From contig CAJNDS010002146.1 of assembly GCA_905221605.1 (NCBI GenBank), positions 850,406-914,405 on the forward strand: a stretch of 64,000 nt of DNA, given 5' to 3'. Source of the DNA: Symbiodinium natans (taxonomy: Eukaryota > Sar > Dinophyceae > Suessiales > Symbiodiniaceae). Under the pieces are notes generated by a model. The model was not told the origin of the DNA. It ran no database searches and saw only the letters and a program-made list of their open reading frames with translations. The stretch's first letter is position 1, and every line of letters starts with the position of its first letter. Both the position numbers and the translations under genes were made by a program. Below, piece by piece: positions 29,283 through 39,440 of the stretch.

Positions 29283-29325
29283 GTGATGAGGTTCATGAAA
29301 CTTTCCAACGCAACGTCCAGAAGCT
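29225..29325 (-). pseudogene. Truncated 18S rRNA 3'-end fragment
   Basis: The minus strand ends ...GTAACAAGGTTTCCGTAGG...CCTGCGGAAGGATCATT, the universal 3' end of eukaryotic 18S rRNA. Upstream, GGAAAGTTTCATGAACCT and CACTTAGAGGAAGGAGAAG match the dinoflagellate helix region. The ITS1-like CGCAC continues at 29213-29224. Only about 100 nt of roughly 1.8 kb is present and no 5.8S follows, so it is an orphan fragment, not a working rRNA gene. Confidence 0.85.
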
Positions 29326-30325
29326 GAGCACGGGGGCTTTAGGGTCGGGGGCTCAAGGTTTTGGTGTGCTGGGCTCTTGGGGCTTTAGGGTGAGAAGACT
29401 GGGGATGAACGAGCCCCGGGCCCTAAACCCTAAACCCTACACCCGGGGTAACCCTAAACCCTAAACCCTAAACCCTAAACCCTGAACCCTGAACCCTGAA
29501 CCCTAAACCGAGACATCAAGCAGAGGTTGCGGCCAGACCCAGGGGGAGAGGTGTGAACTCTTGGGCCCAAAACACTTCACAACACCAATGAAGGTAACCA
29601 TTGAGTACAAACAACTGCCAGATTGGTTCCCAAAAACTCTAGACATCCTCTAAACCCCCAAACCCTGAACCCTAAAACCCCAAAGCAGCCAGCTACATCA
29701 TTGCCAACGCTCTCTCCCCACAAAACCAATATCACTCGTTTTTTAACAATCATAGCAACAATCATACAGCTCCGGACAACAGTAATGGCTACCCAAAATC
29801 TACGGCAAGCCTTGTTAAGTGCTCTGAAGTGTTGCCAATGGATGCAAATGACATGTTCTTAGCGCGTCACCCAAAATACCTGCTTTTAATGATCAAATAT
29901 CTTAAGAACTCCAAAATCGACTTTTGTTGTAGGTTCTGACTGTAAGGCCCCTTTTGTAGGACTCTTAGGTCACCTACAAATAAAAGTAGGTTTTCTTGGT
30001 ACTCTAGCAACCATATTCTAATATGGGTACCCTTTTTGGGGGGTTGGGTACTTTATCAGGGAACTTTGAACCAAAAAAAGGGGCAAAGCGTACCACTGGG
30101 CTACCAAGAACCCCTAAACATCCCTAAACCCTACACAGCTCTGACGTCATATGAAACAGAGTTGAAATGGCCGCTATTGGCGAGTGTGTTTTTGGATGTT
30201 CCATTATACTTATGTCCTTGATAGGGATTACAATAGGAGGCACTATAATCTCCATGAAGGACTGTTGGTATACTTGTAAATACCCAAGGTTTTTGGGTTC
30301 TTCAGGTCGGCCCCTCGAAAAGAGG
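29326..30325. other. Non-coding segment with telomere-like and foldback DNA
   Basis: Holds a CCCTAAA tract at 29424-29510 and the FB2 element listed separately. Short frames at 29577-29862 have no recognised content. Confidence 0.4.
29995..30108. mobile_element. Foldback/MITE-like element, family FB2, copy 2
   Basis: Left end CTTGGTACTCTAGCAACC, right end CCACTGGGCTACCAAG, with the family core GGTACCCTTTTTGGGG and GGGTACTTTATCAGGGAAC. Confidence 0.6.
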
Positions 30326-30329
30326 CCCC

Positions 30330-30412
30330 CCCCGCTTGCCTTGGCTGGAGCCTCTGGCTGCTCAGCTTCGAGGAAGTCGAAGCGCGGCGGGGGGAAGTCT
30401 GCAGAGCTCTTC
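30330..30412 (-). CDS. Candidate internal exon, product unknown
   Basis: The minus strand is open and reads SSADFPPPRFDFLEAEQPEA with coding-like GC. The upstream side is a TTTAGGG tract on plus. Borders are not resolved and no family is recognised. Confidence 0.4.
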
Positions 30413-30670
30413 GGGTTTAGGGCTTAGGGTTTAGGGTTTAGGTTGCGTGTCACTAGGGCTTCAGATTAAGGGACCATGCAACTACCCTCAGACGGGAGGG
30501 GGGGGGGGCGCGTCATTAGGGCTTAAGGTTTCGGCCGCCGGGCTGAGGGTCGAAGTCTTGAGGTTTCGGGCGAAACCCGAAACCCTAGAGCCCTAATCCC
30601 CAAAACGGCCCTAAACCAAAAACCCCAAACTTAAACGGCCCGAAGCCCTAAACGCAAAGGGCTTCGCAGG

Positions 30671-30774
30671 CTTGAGTGTGGAATTTCGGCGTATGGAAGA
30701 TGAAGCCACCATCTTTCTTTTCCCTGGTGGTGGCTCCAAGAATGTGGAGCCGCAAGCCCTGGATCCTACATGTG
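30671..30774 (+). CDS. Candidate internal exon on plus, product unknown
   Basis: After an acceptor-like TTCGCAG the plus strand reads LSVEFRRMEDEATIFLFPGG and continues SKNVEPQALDPTC without a stop. It is one of the few convincing plus-strand exons outside the element. No family is recognised. Confidence 0.4.
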
Positions 30775-30802
30775 GGGTTTAGGGTTTGGGGGTTGGGGTT
30801 TA

Positions 30803-30900
30803 GGGTTTCCGATAATAGAGGTACCCTCCTTGGGGTCCGCTTAAGGGAGATTCTACTCTATTTTGGGGATACAAAGGGGGTACCCCTACTATAGGAAACC
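30803..30900. mobile_element. Single foldback element, TIR GGTTTCC...GGAAACC
   Basis: Left arm GGTTTCCGATAATAGAGGTA and right arm GGGTACCCCTACTATAGGAAACC pair imperfectly. No second copy was found in the window. Confidence 0.45.
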
Positions 30901-31339
30901 CCCCCTATGCATACAACCTATACAACCTAAACATACTTAAGCCCTTATGAAGCCCACCCTAAATCCTTCACAACCCTTGACATTGTTTAGGGTTTAGCGT
31001 TTAGGGTTTCGGGTTTAGGGAATTACCCACATGCAACCTAGTCGTGTCTAAGTGCCAGGGAAGCTAAGGAAACATCTCAGTGCTTCAGAGGAGGGGGGTG
31101 GGGTGGGGAAACCTTTGCAATTCAAGAGCGTTATCTGTTCTTAATGCTTCTGAATCGGGCATTCGGGAAGTAGGTACAGTACCTTATACCCGACAATCTT
31201 AACCCTTCAAGGACACCTGATTCACTTCATTACCCAATTAAGAATCACTAAAACGCAAACAAACCCTGGAATGCGGGAGAGCAGCTACTTTGTGGCCAGG
31301 AGCCACGTGCCCACTTGTTTCACGAGCATAAATCCCCTA

Positions 31340-31452
31340 GCCCTAAACCCTAAACCCTAAACCCTAAACCCTAAACCCTAAACCCCAAACCCTAAACCCT
31401 AACCCTTAACCCTAAACCCTAAACCCTAAACCCTAAACCCTAAACCCTAAGC
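31340..31452 (-). repeat. CCCTAAA tract, about 15 units
   Basis: Nearly perfect CCCTAAA with a few CCCCAAA and CCCTTAA variants. Confidence 0.9.
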
Positions 31453-31664
31453 CTGCACCTCAAGATCCCTGGGTGGGGCCTACACAGTGGCACGCACCCC
31501 GCGCCTGCTGGCAACGGCTGGCAGATACCTAAGTGAAGCTCAAACCGCCTGTACTTCACTTGGGCCGCTTTTCTAATCCGTACAAAGCCTTAAACCCTAA
31601 ACCTTTCTTTGGGGCTGGCTTTTGAAAGAAAGCTTCAAGGCCCAGTATTTCAATTTGACTTAGA

Positions 31665-31738
31665 GTCTAACAGGGTTGCTACATCGTCCCGTAGTATGCG
31701 CTGCATGGCCTTCAGCTGCTGGCCGGTTCCGTACACTT
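31665..31738 (-). CDS. Candidate exon, product unknown (gene X, third segment)
   Basis: The minus strand reads YGTGQQLKAMQRILRDDVAT and continues to LLDSKS without a stop. It lies just downstream, in gene order, of the segments at 31755-31812 and 31858-32045 and probably belongs to the same gene. Confidence 0.4.
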
Positions 31739-31754
31739 AGGTCCAGAGTACCTC

Positions 31755-31812
31755 CACAGGAACCCAGTATGCGCCGTAGGGTTCTGATGAGCTCTTCTCG
31801 CTCCTGCTGAAG
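31755..31812 (-). CDS. Candidate exon, product unknown (gene X, second segment)
   Basis: Acceptor TTCAG, then QQEREELIRTLRRILGSCG, then donor GGAG|GTACTC. Both splice signals are good. The LRRILGS stretch resembles MQRILRD in the neighbouring segment, so a repeat within the protein is possible. Confidence 0.45.
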
Positions 31813-31857
31813 AAACCCTAAACCCTAAACCCTAAACCGTAAACCCTAAACCCTCTG

Positions 31858-32045
31858 GCCAGCCTCTTCCAAGCGGTTATGGTCGCAGTCCACTTCGGTC
31901 GAACAGTCCCAAGAGGAAGCCGCAACGTCGGCGAACAGGGCCTTCTTCCCCTATAGTAGCCCCTTCCGTCAGCTGCAACACCCAGGGGTCGGTACTTCAG
32001 AGCCTTTTGCCGAAGGTAAGGGACGTATTCAGCCACCCTGGAGCC
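31858..32045 (-). CDS. Candidate exon, product unknown (gene X, first segment)
   Basis: The minus strand reads VAEYVPYLRQKALKYRPLGV then AADGRGYYRG. After about residue 30 the better frame shifts to ALFADVAASSWDCSTEVD, so either a small intron or a frameshift lies near 31948. The LGVAADGRGYY stretch is weakly reminiscent of a WHIM/DDT chromatin-remodeller motif, which is not enough to name it. Confidence 0.35.
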
Positions 32046-32196
32046 TAAACCCTAAACTAGGCCACAAACCCTAAACCCAAACTCTGAGATTCACAAGACA
32101 TGCAGAACCCCAGAGCGAAACCCCTCCGGGCTTGGGAAGAGCTGGCCCTCCCTTGTTAGAGCTCAAGGGCCTTGGGATGAGTGGGCCCTGATCTTT

Positions 32197-32295
32197 CTGT
32201 TGGATAGCAGGGAATGAGGGAATGAGGTACCCTATATAATCCCTTAAAGGGTATTCTATAGGGCGCTAATGCACGCATTCCCTGCTAACCAACAG
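32197..32295. mobile_element. Foldback/MITE-like element, family FB3, copy 2
   Basis: Left CTGTTGGATAGCAGGGAATG, right CATTCCCTGCTAACCAACAG, core ACCCTATATAATCCCTTAAA. Confidence 0.6.
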
Positions 32296-32699
32296 CAAGT
32301 AATCCCTAAGAGCGTGGAGTTAAGGCTTCTTGTAGGGTTTAGGGCTTGGGGTGTGCAGTGTTCAGGGCATCGGTTTCCAGTTCTACTCCCTCTAGAACCA
32401 TACTCAACATAACATGTTTAACTGCTCCATTTTAAGCTATGTAAAAAAAACCAAGGCAGCCCGGCATAGGGCTCGGAACATGGCACCCCCAGCATAGGGC
32501 TCGGGATTTCGTGCTGTAGGGAAGTTCACCACCAAGTCGCGATGCCGCGTCTGTTTGGCCTTCTGCTGACTTTCGCGGACTTTCCTCGCGACTTCTTAGA
32601 CACCCCTTGCGGGGCTGATGGGAGGACTGGTTAGGATTTAGGGTTTGGGGTTTAGGGCTCAGGCTTGTAAGTAACAGGTCACCATATTGAGGGCTTCAC

Positions 32700-32752
32700 T
32701 TTCTCGATCCGCCTACTCTCCGCCCTCCTCATGTCGCACAGGTGCCTAGGCA
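32700..32752 (-). CDS. Candidate exon, product unknown
   Basis: The minus strand reads HLCDMRRAESRRIEKVK and then meets TGA after KPSIW, unless the donor-like AAA|GTGAAG is used. Weak support. Confidence 0.3.
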
Positions 32753-32789
32753 AGGTTAGTGCTTGAAGGTTCGGGGTATTTGAGGGTTT

Positions 32790-32862
32790 TAACCCTAAAC
32801 CCTAAACCCTAAACCCTAAACCCTGAACCCTGAACCCTGAACCCTGAACCCTAAACCCTATG
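32790..32862 (-). repeat. CCCTAAA/CCCTGAA tract
   Basis: About ten units, with a block of CCCTGAA variants in the middle. Confidence 0.85.
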
Positions 32863-32944
32863 AGTTCAAACTAACCAAAGGGTTCGAGGTCAGAGGGCGT
32901 GGGGTTTAGGACCTTCCTGAAGAGCTTGAGGCGCTTTGGGTAGG

Positions 32945-33033
32945 GGATGCGAAGTACGGGCCCTTAGTTTAGGTCCCCTGCTATACAACCCCTATATACA
33001 GTATACAGAATAAGGGTCCATACTTCGGATCCC
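32945..33033. mobile_element. Foldback-like element, family FB5, copy 1
   Basis: Ends GGATGCGAAGTACGGGCCC and GGGTCCATACTTCGGATCC, with an internal CTATATACAGTATACAG core. Related copies are at 62197-62282 and, rearranged, 41811-41900. Confidence 0.55.
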
Positions 33034-33079
33034 TTTAAACCCTCCCTAAACCCTAAACCCCAAACCCTAAACCCTAGCC

Positions 33080-33139
33080 CCTAGCTTTTGGGCATTCTGA
33101 GGCCGATGCGCGCCTCTGTTGGAATCTCCGTGAATTAGA
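33080..33139 (-). CDS. Candidate short exon, product unknown
   Basis: The minus strand reads LIHGDSNRGAHRPQNAQK. It is directly adjacent to an FB7 foldback on its upstream (right) side and a CCCTAAA tract on its downstream side. Weak, but the layout matches the terminal exon at 38031-38103. Confidence 0.3.
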
Positions 33140-33297
33140 GGGTTCTTAGGGAAGGGGGGTTCAAGGGGGGTTTAGGGTTCAGGGTTTAGGGTAACCCAAG
33201 GTTCCCTAACACTCCCCACTACTCCCTGAAGGCTCCCTAGGCTTCCCTAAGGTTTCCTCGGTTCCTACCCCCATGAACCCCCCTCCCTTAAGAACCC
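33140..33297. mobile_element. Foldback/MITE-like element, family FB7, copy 1
   Basis: About 158 bp, starting GGGTTCTTAGGGAAGGGGGG and ending CCCCCCTCCCTTAAGAACCC. The core of serial CTCCCT/GGCTCCCTAAG-like blocks is shared with 38117-38258. Confidence 0.6.
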
Positions 33298-33411
33298 TAC
33301 AAGTAAGGAACACTTTGAGGCAGCCACCAACCAATGCAGGGCGGCACGGTGAAGAGGGAACCCAAAACCCTGAGCTCTAAACCCTAAACCCTAAACGCTG
33401 GACCCTAAACC

Positions 33412-33590
33412 CTAAACCCTAAAAACCCTAAAAACCCTAAAAAACCCTAAAAAACCCTAAAAACCCTAAAAACCCTAAAAACCCTAAAAACCCTAAAAAC
33501 CCTAAAAACCCTAAAAACCCTAAAAACCCTAAAAACCCTAAAAACCCTAAAAACCCTAAAAACCCTAAAAACCCTAAAACCCCTAAAGCC
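33412..33590 (-). repeat. Homogeneous CCCTAAAAA nonamer array
   Basis: About 17-18 tandem copies of a telomere-related 9-mer with two extra A. The frame at 33447-33692 (FRVFRVFRV...) is simply its translation. Confidence 0.95.
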
Positions 33591-33954
33591 TAATCCCTGA
33601 ACCCGAACCCGGGCCTGAGAAGTCACTAAACCCCGATGGCGAGATGGAAAGGAGGCACAAGTAAACCAGGAGCCGAAACAAGCTACCACCATGGTTCAGG
33701 CTTTTTCATGTTCAGAGTTTAGGGGTCTAGGGCTTTCATCGGAGATATCCCCCATATAACTAGCATAAAATGACCACACACACAAAAAAACAAAAAAAAC
33801 AAAAATCAGATTAAAAGTCTTTGCGAAATCCTCCATAGACCCAGGACCCTAAATCCCAGCAGCGAGCTTTTGGATGCCTCCTTCGCCGCCACACAGGCAG
33901 AGCCCGATACCCCTCAAGGAAATCTAACCGTTGAGGATCCCTTGTTAAGGAAAT

Positions 33955-35540
33955 TTAGGGTTCTGGGTTTAGGATTTAGGGTTTAGGGTTTAGGATTTAG
34001 GGTTCAGGGTTTAGGGTTTAGGGTTCTTTAAAGTAGCGACCCCTTTTTAAGGAACTGCGGCTAACATGTTCCTTAAAGTAGGGATCCCTCGTAAGGGAAA
34101 ATGTGCGAAATATGTTTTTCTCTAAGTCTGGGGTTTAGGGTTCTGATTCGTACACAAGGATCCCTATATTTTAACAATTGCAATAGGGTTTCGGGGGGTA
34201 TTGTGGTACAATAAATAGGGATCATAAGGGAATGCTATTTGTAATTCTTCCGGCCCCTATTCTTCGTAGTCGAAGGTGCTTTAGTTAAGGAGCGTTGGGG
34301 GTCTCTTGGTCAAACCGACTAGGCAGTCCCGTAAACTCGCCGGGGGTGCTGGGGTTTAAGGCTTGTGGGGCTGTTGGGGGCGGTGGGGGGGAGTTGAGGG
34401 TTGGGTGCGGCTTCCTGGTGCTGGGGGCTTTCGGGCTTTAGGGCGTGTAATTCGGAGATGGTGAACTATCTGGAGCATACATCCAGGCTCAGTGAACCTC
34501 CCCCAGGCTGCCAGAAAGTAGCGAACAAGGGGCTCATCAAAGCCTCTAAGCCGAATGCCTAAACCCCAACCCTCAATCCCTAAGCCCTACAACCCAATCC
34601 CTAAACCCTAAACCCTAAACCCTAAACCCTAAACCCTATAACCCTATAACCCCCGGCTCACTGCCGCTCTGCTCCGCGCCTGGGCGGGACTGATAAGATG
34701 CAAAGATTTTGGGTTTCGGCTTTATCTAAGGCTCCTATATAGTACCTTTTTGCGGTAGTGTACTCCCTAAACCCTAAACCCTAAACCCTAAACCCTAAAC
34801 CCCAAACCCCAAACCCTATAACTACCCCAAAAAGGAGCTACATTGGAACCTTCAGGGTAGGTGTTAGGGCTTAGCGCAATTTCTTGGGGCGTGGAGCTTT
34901 GAAGGTTTTGAGGGTTCCAGCTCAATGGACGGGTTGAGGTTAGGAGTCTTTTTGGGCACCTGAGATGCTAAGAAAGGAGCCAGGGGCTTAGGGTCTATTA
35001 GGGTCTATTAGGGTTTAGGGTTTAGGGTTTAGGGACACGAGGTCTGCCGCTCAAACTCTGGGCTTCGGGTTTAGGGTTTAGGGTTCAGGGAGCTTTTGGG
35101 AATCGACAATGACCCCAAGCCCCCAACGCTGAGGTAGGATGTTTCTTTCTGTTTGCGCCAAAGTATGTACATCCACCAACATTTCTGGGAACCCTTGTAC
35201 GCACTCACACCAGAAACCATGCTGTGGACCCTAATTCTAGCTGAAGCTGCTTCTTATCCACACTAGGCCTTCAAGCGACGCCAAAAAACACATAAATATG
35301 TACATATATGTATATATACTTTCCGGGGCTCCTAGTAAGAAAATGGATACTAGGATACAAGAAGCTCTCAACCCGAAACCCTAACCCTACTGAAGCCCAA
35401 ACCCTAAATCCTAAACCCTACAGCCCGTCGACCCTAAAACCCTATAACCCTACACCCTAAAACCCTAAACCCTAAACCCTAAACCCTACTCATGGGACCC
35501 ACTGTGGAAACGCTTTGTGTGTCTTGGCTAAGCGGAGGCG
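33955..35540. other. Non-coding stretch of telomere-like tracts and one FB4 element
   Basis: TTTAGGG at 33955-34030 and 35000-35100. CCCTAAA at 34595-34640, 34765-34815 and 35380-35490. An FB4-type block (GGGAATGCTATTTGTAAT, CTTCCGGCCCC) lies near 34151-34259. No convincing exon was read. Confidence 0.5.
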
Positions 35541-35544
35541 GTGA

Positions 35545-35645
35545 CGAGAACGCGAAAACGCGAAAAACGCGAAAACCGCGAAAAACGCGAAAAGCGCGAA
35601 AACCGCGAAAAGCGCGAAAAACGCGAAAACCGCGAAACAAGGACA
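35545..35645. repeat. 9-bp CGAAAANCG array, first copy
   Basis: Tandem GAAAACGC, GAAAAACGC and GAAAACCGC units, about 10-11 copies. Translated frames give RENREKREK patterns and are not genes. Confidence 0.85.
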
Positions 35646-35984
35646 GAACACGTCCCTAAATTCCAAACCCTACAAGCCCTAAACTTACCCGAAACCGCCC
35701 CAAATAAACATGCTTTAAACCCTGAATGTGTCGTCAGAGTGGCCTGCGCGTAGCTCCAGGGGGGTATAGGGTTCAGGGTTTAGAGTTTCGACTTGGGGGT
35801 TGGGGATGGTTCAGGCGTTTAGGGTGGATTCTTAAGTATTGGAGTGGGTGCGGTTTAGGGTTTGTAGTTATAGGGCTGAGGTTTTAAGTTTTAAGGTTTC
35901 AGGGCTTAGGTCTGGGTTCGTTTGCTCCTTATCTCTCTGTCTGCCTCTCGGCCCTTCTCTCCTCTCTGTGTCTGTGTTCTCTAA

Positions 35985-36268
35985 CACACACACACACACA
36001 CCCACACACGTATATACATATATATATATATATGTATATATGTATATATGTATAATATATGCATAGTATATGTATAATATGTGTATAATATATGTATATA
36101 TGTATATATGTATATATGTATATATGTATATATGTATATATGTATATATGTATATATGTATATATTTTTTTTTGTATAATATATGTCTAATATGTGTATA
36201 ATATCTGTATATATGTATATATGTATATATGTATATATGTATATATGTATATATGTATATATGTATAA
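35985..36268. repeat. CA then TATATATG microsatellite
   Basis: (CA)n at about 35987-36010, then a long array of 8-bp TATATATG with interruptions by TATAATATGTGTATAATATG. Open frames on both strands are repeat translations. Confidence 0.95.
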
Positions 36269-36599
36269 GGGATTCATGTGGTAGTGCATGCAAACAGAGT
36301 CCTCGTATGATGCTGAGCTCCTAACTGGTGAAGCTCTTTACACAGGGTTTTCTGGTTTGGGTTAAGGGTTTATGGGGTAGGGCTTAGGGCGGTTTATGGG
36401 CTAGAACTTGGGGCCTTGGATTTAGAGTTTGGGCCGTGCTTGCCTTGAGACAAACCCAGACGCCCAAGCTCTTTTATGTTGACGAAACATCCCTGTACAA
36501 AATCCCAAGCGCAGCAACCCAGCCTGGCAGACTTGCAACAGGCCGTCACAGTCCACGGCGTCGCTCTCATCCACCACTTCCGGCAGTCTTGAAAAGAGA

Positions 36600-36835
36600 C
36601 TCGTGCCGAGGGCTCGAACAGGAAAAACGGGAAAACGCGAAAAATGCGAAAAAACACGAAAAACGCGAAAAGCGCGAAAAGCGCGAAAAACGCGAAAAGC
36701 GCGAAAAACGCGAAAAAACGCGAAAAGCGCGAAAAACGCGAAAAACGCGAAAAGCGCGAAAAGCACGAAAAGCGCGAAAAGCGCGAAAAACGCGAACAGC
36801 GCGCAAAACGCGAAAAAAGCGACAAGCACGAACCT
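36600..36835. repeat. 9-bp CGAAAARCG array, second copy
   Basis: About 23 tandem units alternating CGAAAAACG and CGAAAAGCG, followed to about 36975 by a diffuse T-rich block with TTTTTGCG and TTTTTCTTG. Confidence 0.9.
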
Positions 36836-37401
36836 ACATGCATGTTCTTTTTGGTTTTTGCGTTTTTATCGCTTTTCGGGTTTTTATCGTTTTTTGTGTT
36901 TTTCTTGGTTTTTGAGCTTTTCTTGTTTTTCGACTTTTTGCGTTTTTCTTGTTTTTTGCGTTTTTCGACATTTTGCCCGTCTCCACGCAAACTCCGATAC
37001 GGTACGACGCGCGAAATGTTTCCTTAGGGGACCCGGAAGCCCCTGGGGTGAGCGCTCAGGGTTTAAGTGAGCGCGGGGCAAAACCTAGAGGCCACGACTG
37101 AGACGTTTCATTCAGGGTAGCGCTTTCGGGGTTAGGCATCGCTTTCTCGGGCGTGGTGTCCAGGGGGTATCGCGCTTGGGGGTTGGGTGCCGCTTCCGCC
37201 GCAAGTTTGCTATGTCCCGCCCCGAGCTACCTAGAGAGGCATGGGAGTTAGCTAGTCGCTCAAGTTTTGCGAATTCGGCGATTGCATCTGAATTACGCTT
37301 TTGGGGGCTTTGGGGGATTTTGGGGGTTTCGGGTTCAGTTTTTGGGCCAAGCCCGCGACTCAAACAGTACAAGACATTGTGCCCACTTGGAGATTGTTCT
37401 G

Positions 37402-37497
37402 CTGGTTCTTACTAGGGAATGATGTACCCTATACATACATATATATATATATATGTAAAAGTATACCCTTTAAGGGAGTATGTAGGGTAAGAACCAG
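37402..37497. mobile_element. Foldback/MITE-like element, family FB3, copy 3
   Basis: Ends CTGGTTCTTACTAGGGAATG and TAGGGTAAGAACCAG. The core has been expanded by an (AT)n microsatellite. Confidence 0.6.
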
Positions 37498-37624
37498 GGG
37501 GGATTGTTCTGGACTAGACTCCCCCTACTCTCAGAGGGCTAGATAGAGGCCCCCCAAACGCCCTGAACTTGACGGGGTGCAGGGTGCATAGGGCTGGGAG
37601 CTAAACCCAGATATGTGATTCCCT

Positions 37625-37735
37625 AAGCCCTAAACCCTAAACCCTAACCCTAAACCCTAAACCCTAAACCCTAAACCCTAAACCCTAACCCCTAAACCCC
37701 TAAACCCTAAACCCTAAACCCTAAACCCTAAACCC
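37625..37735 (-). repeat. CCCTAAA tract, about 15 units
   Basis: Nearly perfect, with a few CCCTAA and CCCCTAAA units. Confidence 0.9.
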
Positions 37736-37744
37736 ACCCTGCCG

Positions 37745-37845
37745 TCTTTGTCTCCGTGCAGCCCGGCCGATGTGCGGCTGCCTTTGAAACCGATGCTTTG
37801 TACAAGGCCTCTGCAGGCACGACATGCTTTCGGCTTGCATGTTGG
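37745..37845 (-). CDS. Candidate internal exon, strand uncertain
   Basis: A 100-bp GC-rich island between CCCTAAA (left) and TTTAGGG (right). The minus strand is open (VVPAEALYKASVSKAAAH), but plus is open too (CAAAFETDALYKASAG, after TCCGTGCAG). No family is recognised. Confidence 0.3.
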
Positions 37846-38010
37846 GTTAGGGTTTAGGGTTTAGGGTCTAGGGTCTAGGGTCTAGGGTCTAGGATTTAGG
37901 GTTTAGGGTTTAAGGTTTAGGGGTTAGGGTTTAGGGTTTAGGGTTTAGGGCTTAGGTATGGTTTAGGGTTTGGGGTTTGGGGTTTAGCCTTTAGGGTTTG
38001 GGGTTTTGGG
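37845..38010 (+). repeat. TTTAGGG tract with GGGTCTA and GGGTTTG variants
   Basis: Includes a block of four TCTAGGG units near 37866-37892. Confidence 0.85.
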
Positions 38011-38030
38011 GTCTCGAAAACCTCTAAGGG

Positions 38031-38103
38031 TCAAAGCTTGCTCAGCGTGCTTTGCAGATCCTTCTCGCCGGCAAGCGTCTGGCCGCCGTTCTTCAAGAAG
38101 GAC
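38031..38103 (-). CDS. Candidate 3'-terminal exon, product unknown
   Basis: The minus strand has a textbook acceptor, CCCTTTTTTCCATCAG|G, then SFLKNGGQTLAGEKDLQSTL and SKL followed by TGA at 38031-38033. The polypyrimidine tract abuts the FB7 foldback at 38117-38258, so the upstream intron ends in that element. No family is recognised. Confidence 0.5.
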
Positions 38104-38116
38104 CTGATGGAAAAAA

Positions 38117-38258
38117 GGGCTCTTAAGGGAGGGGGATTCAAGGGGAGTATGTAACCCAAGGTGCCCTAGTACTCCCTACTACTCCCTAAGGCTCCCTAAG
38201 CTTCCCTAAGGTTTCCTAGGTGCCTACCCACACATGAACCTCCCTCCCTTAAGAACCC
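38117..38258. mobile_element. Foldback/MITE-like element, family FB7, copy 2
   Basis: About 142 bp, starting GGGCTCTTAAGGGAGGGGGA and ending TCCCTCCCTTAAGAACCC. Shares the serial CTCCCTA core with 33140-33297. Confidence 0.6.
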
Positions 38259-38471
38259 CATCATGATGAAGGCCAACGCCATGATCCCTAAAACGGGAAC
38301 CTTTTCCGGGATTTCGTGTTGAGGGCTTCCCTAAACCCTAAACCCTAAACCCTAAAACCTAAACCCTAAATTTTGCAGGGTTTAGGGTTTCGGGGTCCTT
38401 GCTCTACAGCTCGCCCTCAGCTCGAAAAGACAACGAAACCTGAAAGCTCAGGAGCAAGGTCTAGGACTCGG

Positions 38472-38593
38472 CTTGGTAGCCCAGAAACCACATTATAATA
38501 AGGGCACCCTTTTTGGGGTTGGTTACTTTCTAAGGGAACCTTGAAGCACAAAAAGCAAAAAAAAACAGAAAAGTGTACCACTGGGCTACCAAG
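38472..38593. mobile_element. Foldback/MITE-like element, family FB2, copy 3
   Basis: Left CTTGGTAGCCCAGAAACCA, right CCACTGGGCTACCAAG. The family core AAGGGCACCCTTTTTGGGG is intact. It is the best-matched pair of ends in this family. Confidence 0.65.
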
Positions 38594-39106
38594 TCGGAGG
38601 CTTTGGGGCTCCTAAGCCACCAAAGCCCCACAAACCTAAATTGTGGTTGACTGTTTAGGGTTTAGGGAAAACCCCCTAAACCCTGAAACCCTGAGCAGAC
38701 TGAGCCCTGAGCTAGGATTCAGATTCTTGGGAGTAGGTTTAGGGTTCAAGTGTAGGTTTAGGGTTTGGTGTTCAGGCCTTATGGGGAGGGTCTTTAAGGA
38801 AATAGAAATAGAAAGGGTACCCGGAATGATGGACATGTGACGCTCCTAGCTACCAACTATCAAGCCATCAGCACAAAGTCTGACTTCACCCCCCGTCTAA
38901 CCTAAGAAAGCCCGTATGGGGTTGAGGCTTTGGGGCTTGGCCCTACCCCTAAAATCCCCAAACCACACAATCCCGAAACTCCCTAAAGTCCCAAACCCTA
39001 GGCCCCCCAAAAAAGGCCTCTTTCCGGTTCCCCTCAAGCCTCAACCCTCAACCCTAAACTCCCCCGCCCTTCCTTGGGGTCCCATGAGGTTCGGCTGAGC
39101 TCAGCG

Positions 39107-39190
39107 CTCCATGCGCTGCCGCGCTTGAGGTCCCCGGGCCGACCGGTAGAACAGCATCAAGTTCTCCTTTAAGGCCTGCCCAGCAGGACT
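39107..39190 (-). CDS. Candidate terminal exon, repeated-exon copy 1
   Basis: The minus strand reads AGQALKENLMLFYRSARGPQ and ends RQRMER then TGA. The ALKENLMLFY core recurs in three further copies to the right, so this is one of four related exons. No family is recognised with certainty. It could be the C-terminal exon of the crotonase-type gene to its right, but that is conjecture. Confidence 0.4.
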
Positions 39191-39251
39191 TGTTGGGGTA
39201 TGAATTAGGGTTTCGGGTTTCGGGTTTAGGGGTATCTGGGGTATTAGGGTA

Positions 39252-39297
39252 AGCATCAAGTTCTCCTTAATGCCTGCCCACGGGCTTCTTTGGGGTA
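39252..39297 (-). pseudogene. Repeated-exon copy 2, degenerate
   Basis: The minus strand retains IKENLML, but the upstream part is out of frame relative to copies 1 and 3 and no downstream FY is present. Confidence 0.35.
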
Positions 39298-39384
39298 TGT
39301 AGGGTTTAGGGTTAAGTTTGGCATTTTGGGCATTTAGGGTATTTAGGGTATTTAGTGTATTTAGGGCATTTAGGGCTGGGGGTG

Positions 39385-39440
39385 TAGAAGAGCATCAAGT
39401 TCTCCTTCAGTTCCTTCCCACAGGCTTCTTTGGGGTATGT
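39385..39440 (-). CDS. Repeated-exon copy 3
   Basis: The minus strand reads KEACGKELKENLMLFYTPS without a stop. It is flanked by TATTTAGGG decamer-like telomere variants. Confidence 0.4.

Noticed and set aside
33447-33692. FRVFRVFRV-type protein
   Set aside because: Direct translation of the CCCTAAAAA nonamer array. The same applies to frames at 54947-55221, 47864-48517, 36394-37081, 35868-36293 and 6891-7114.
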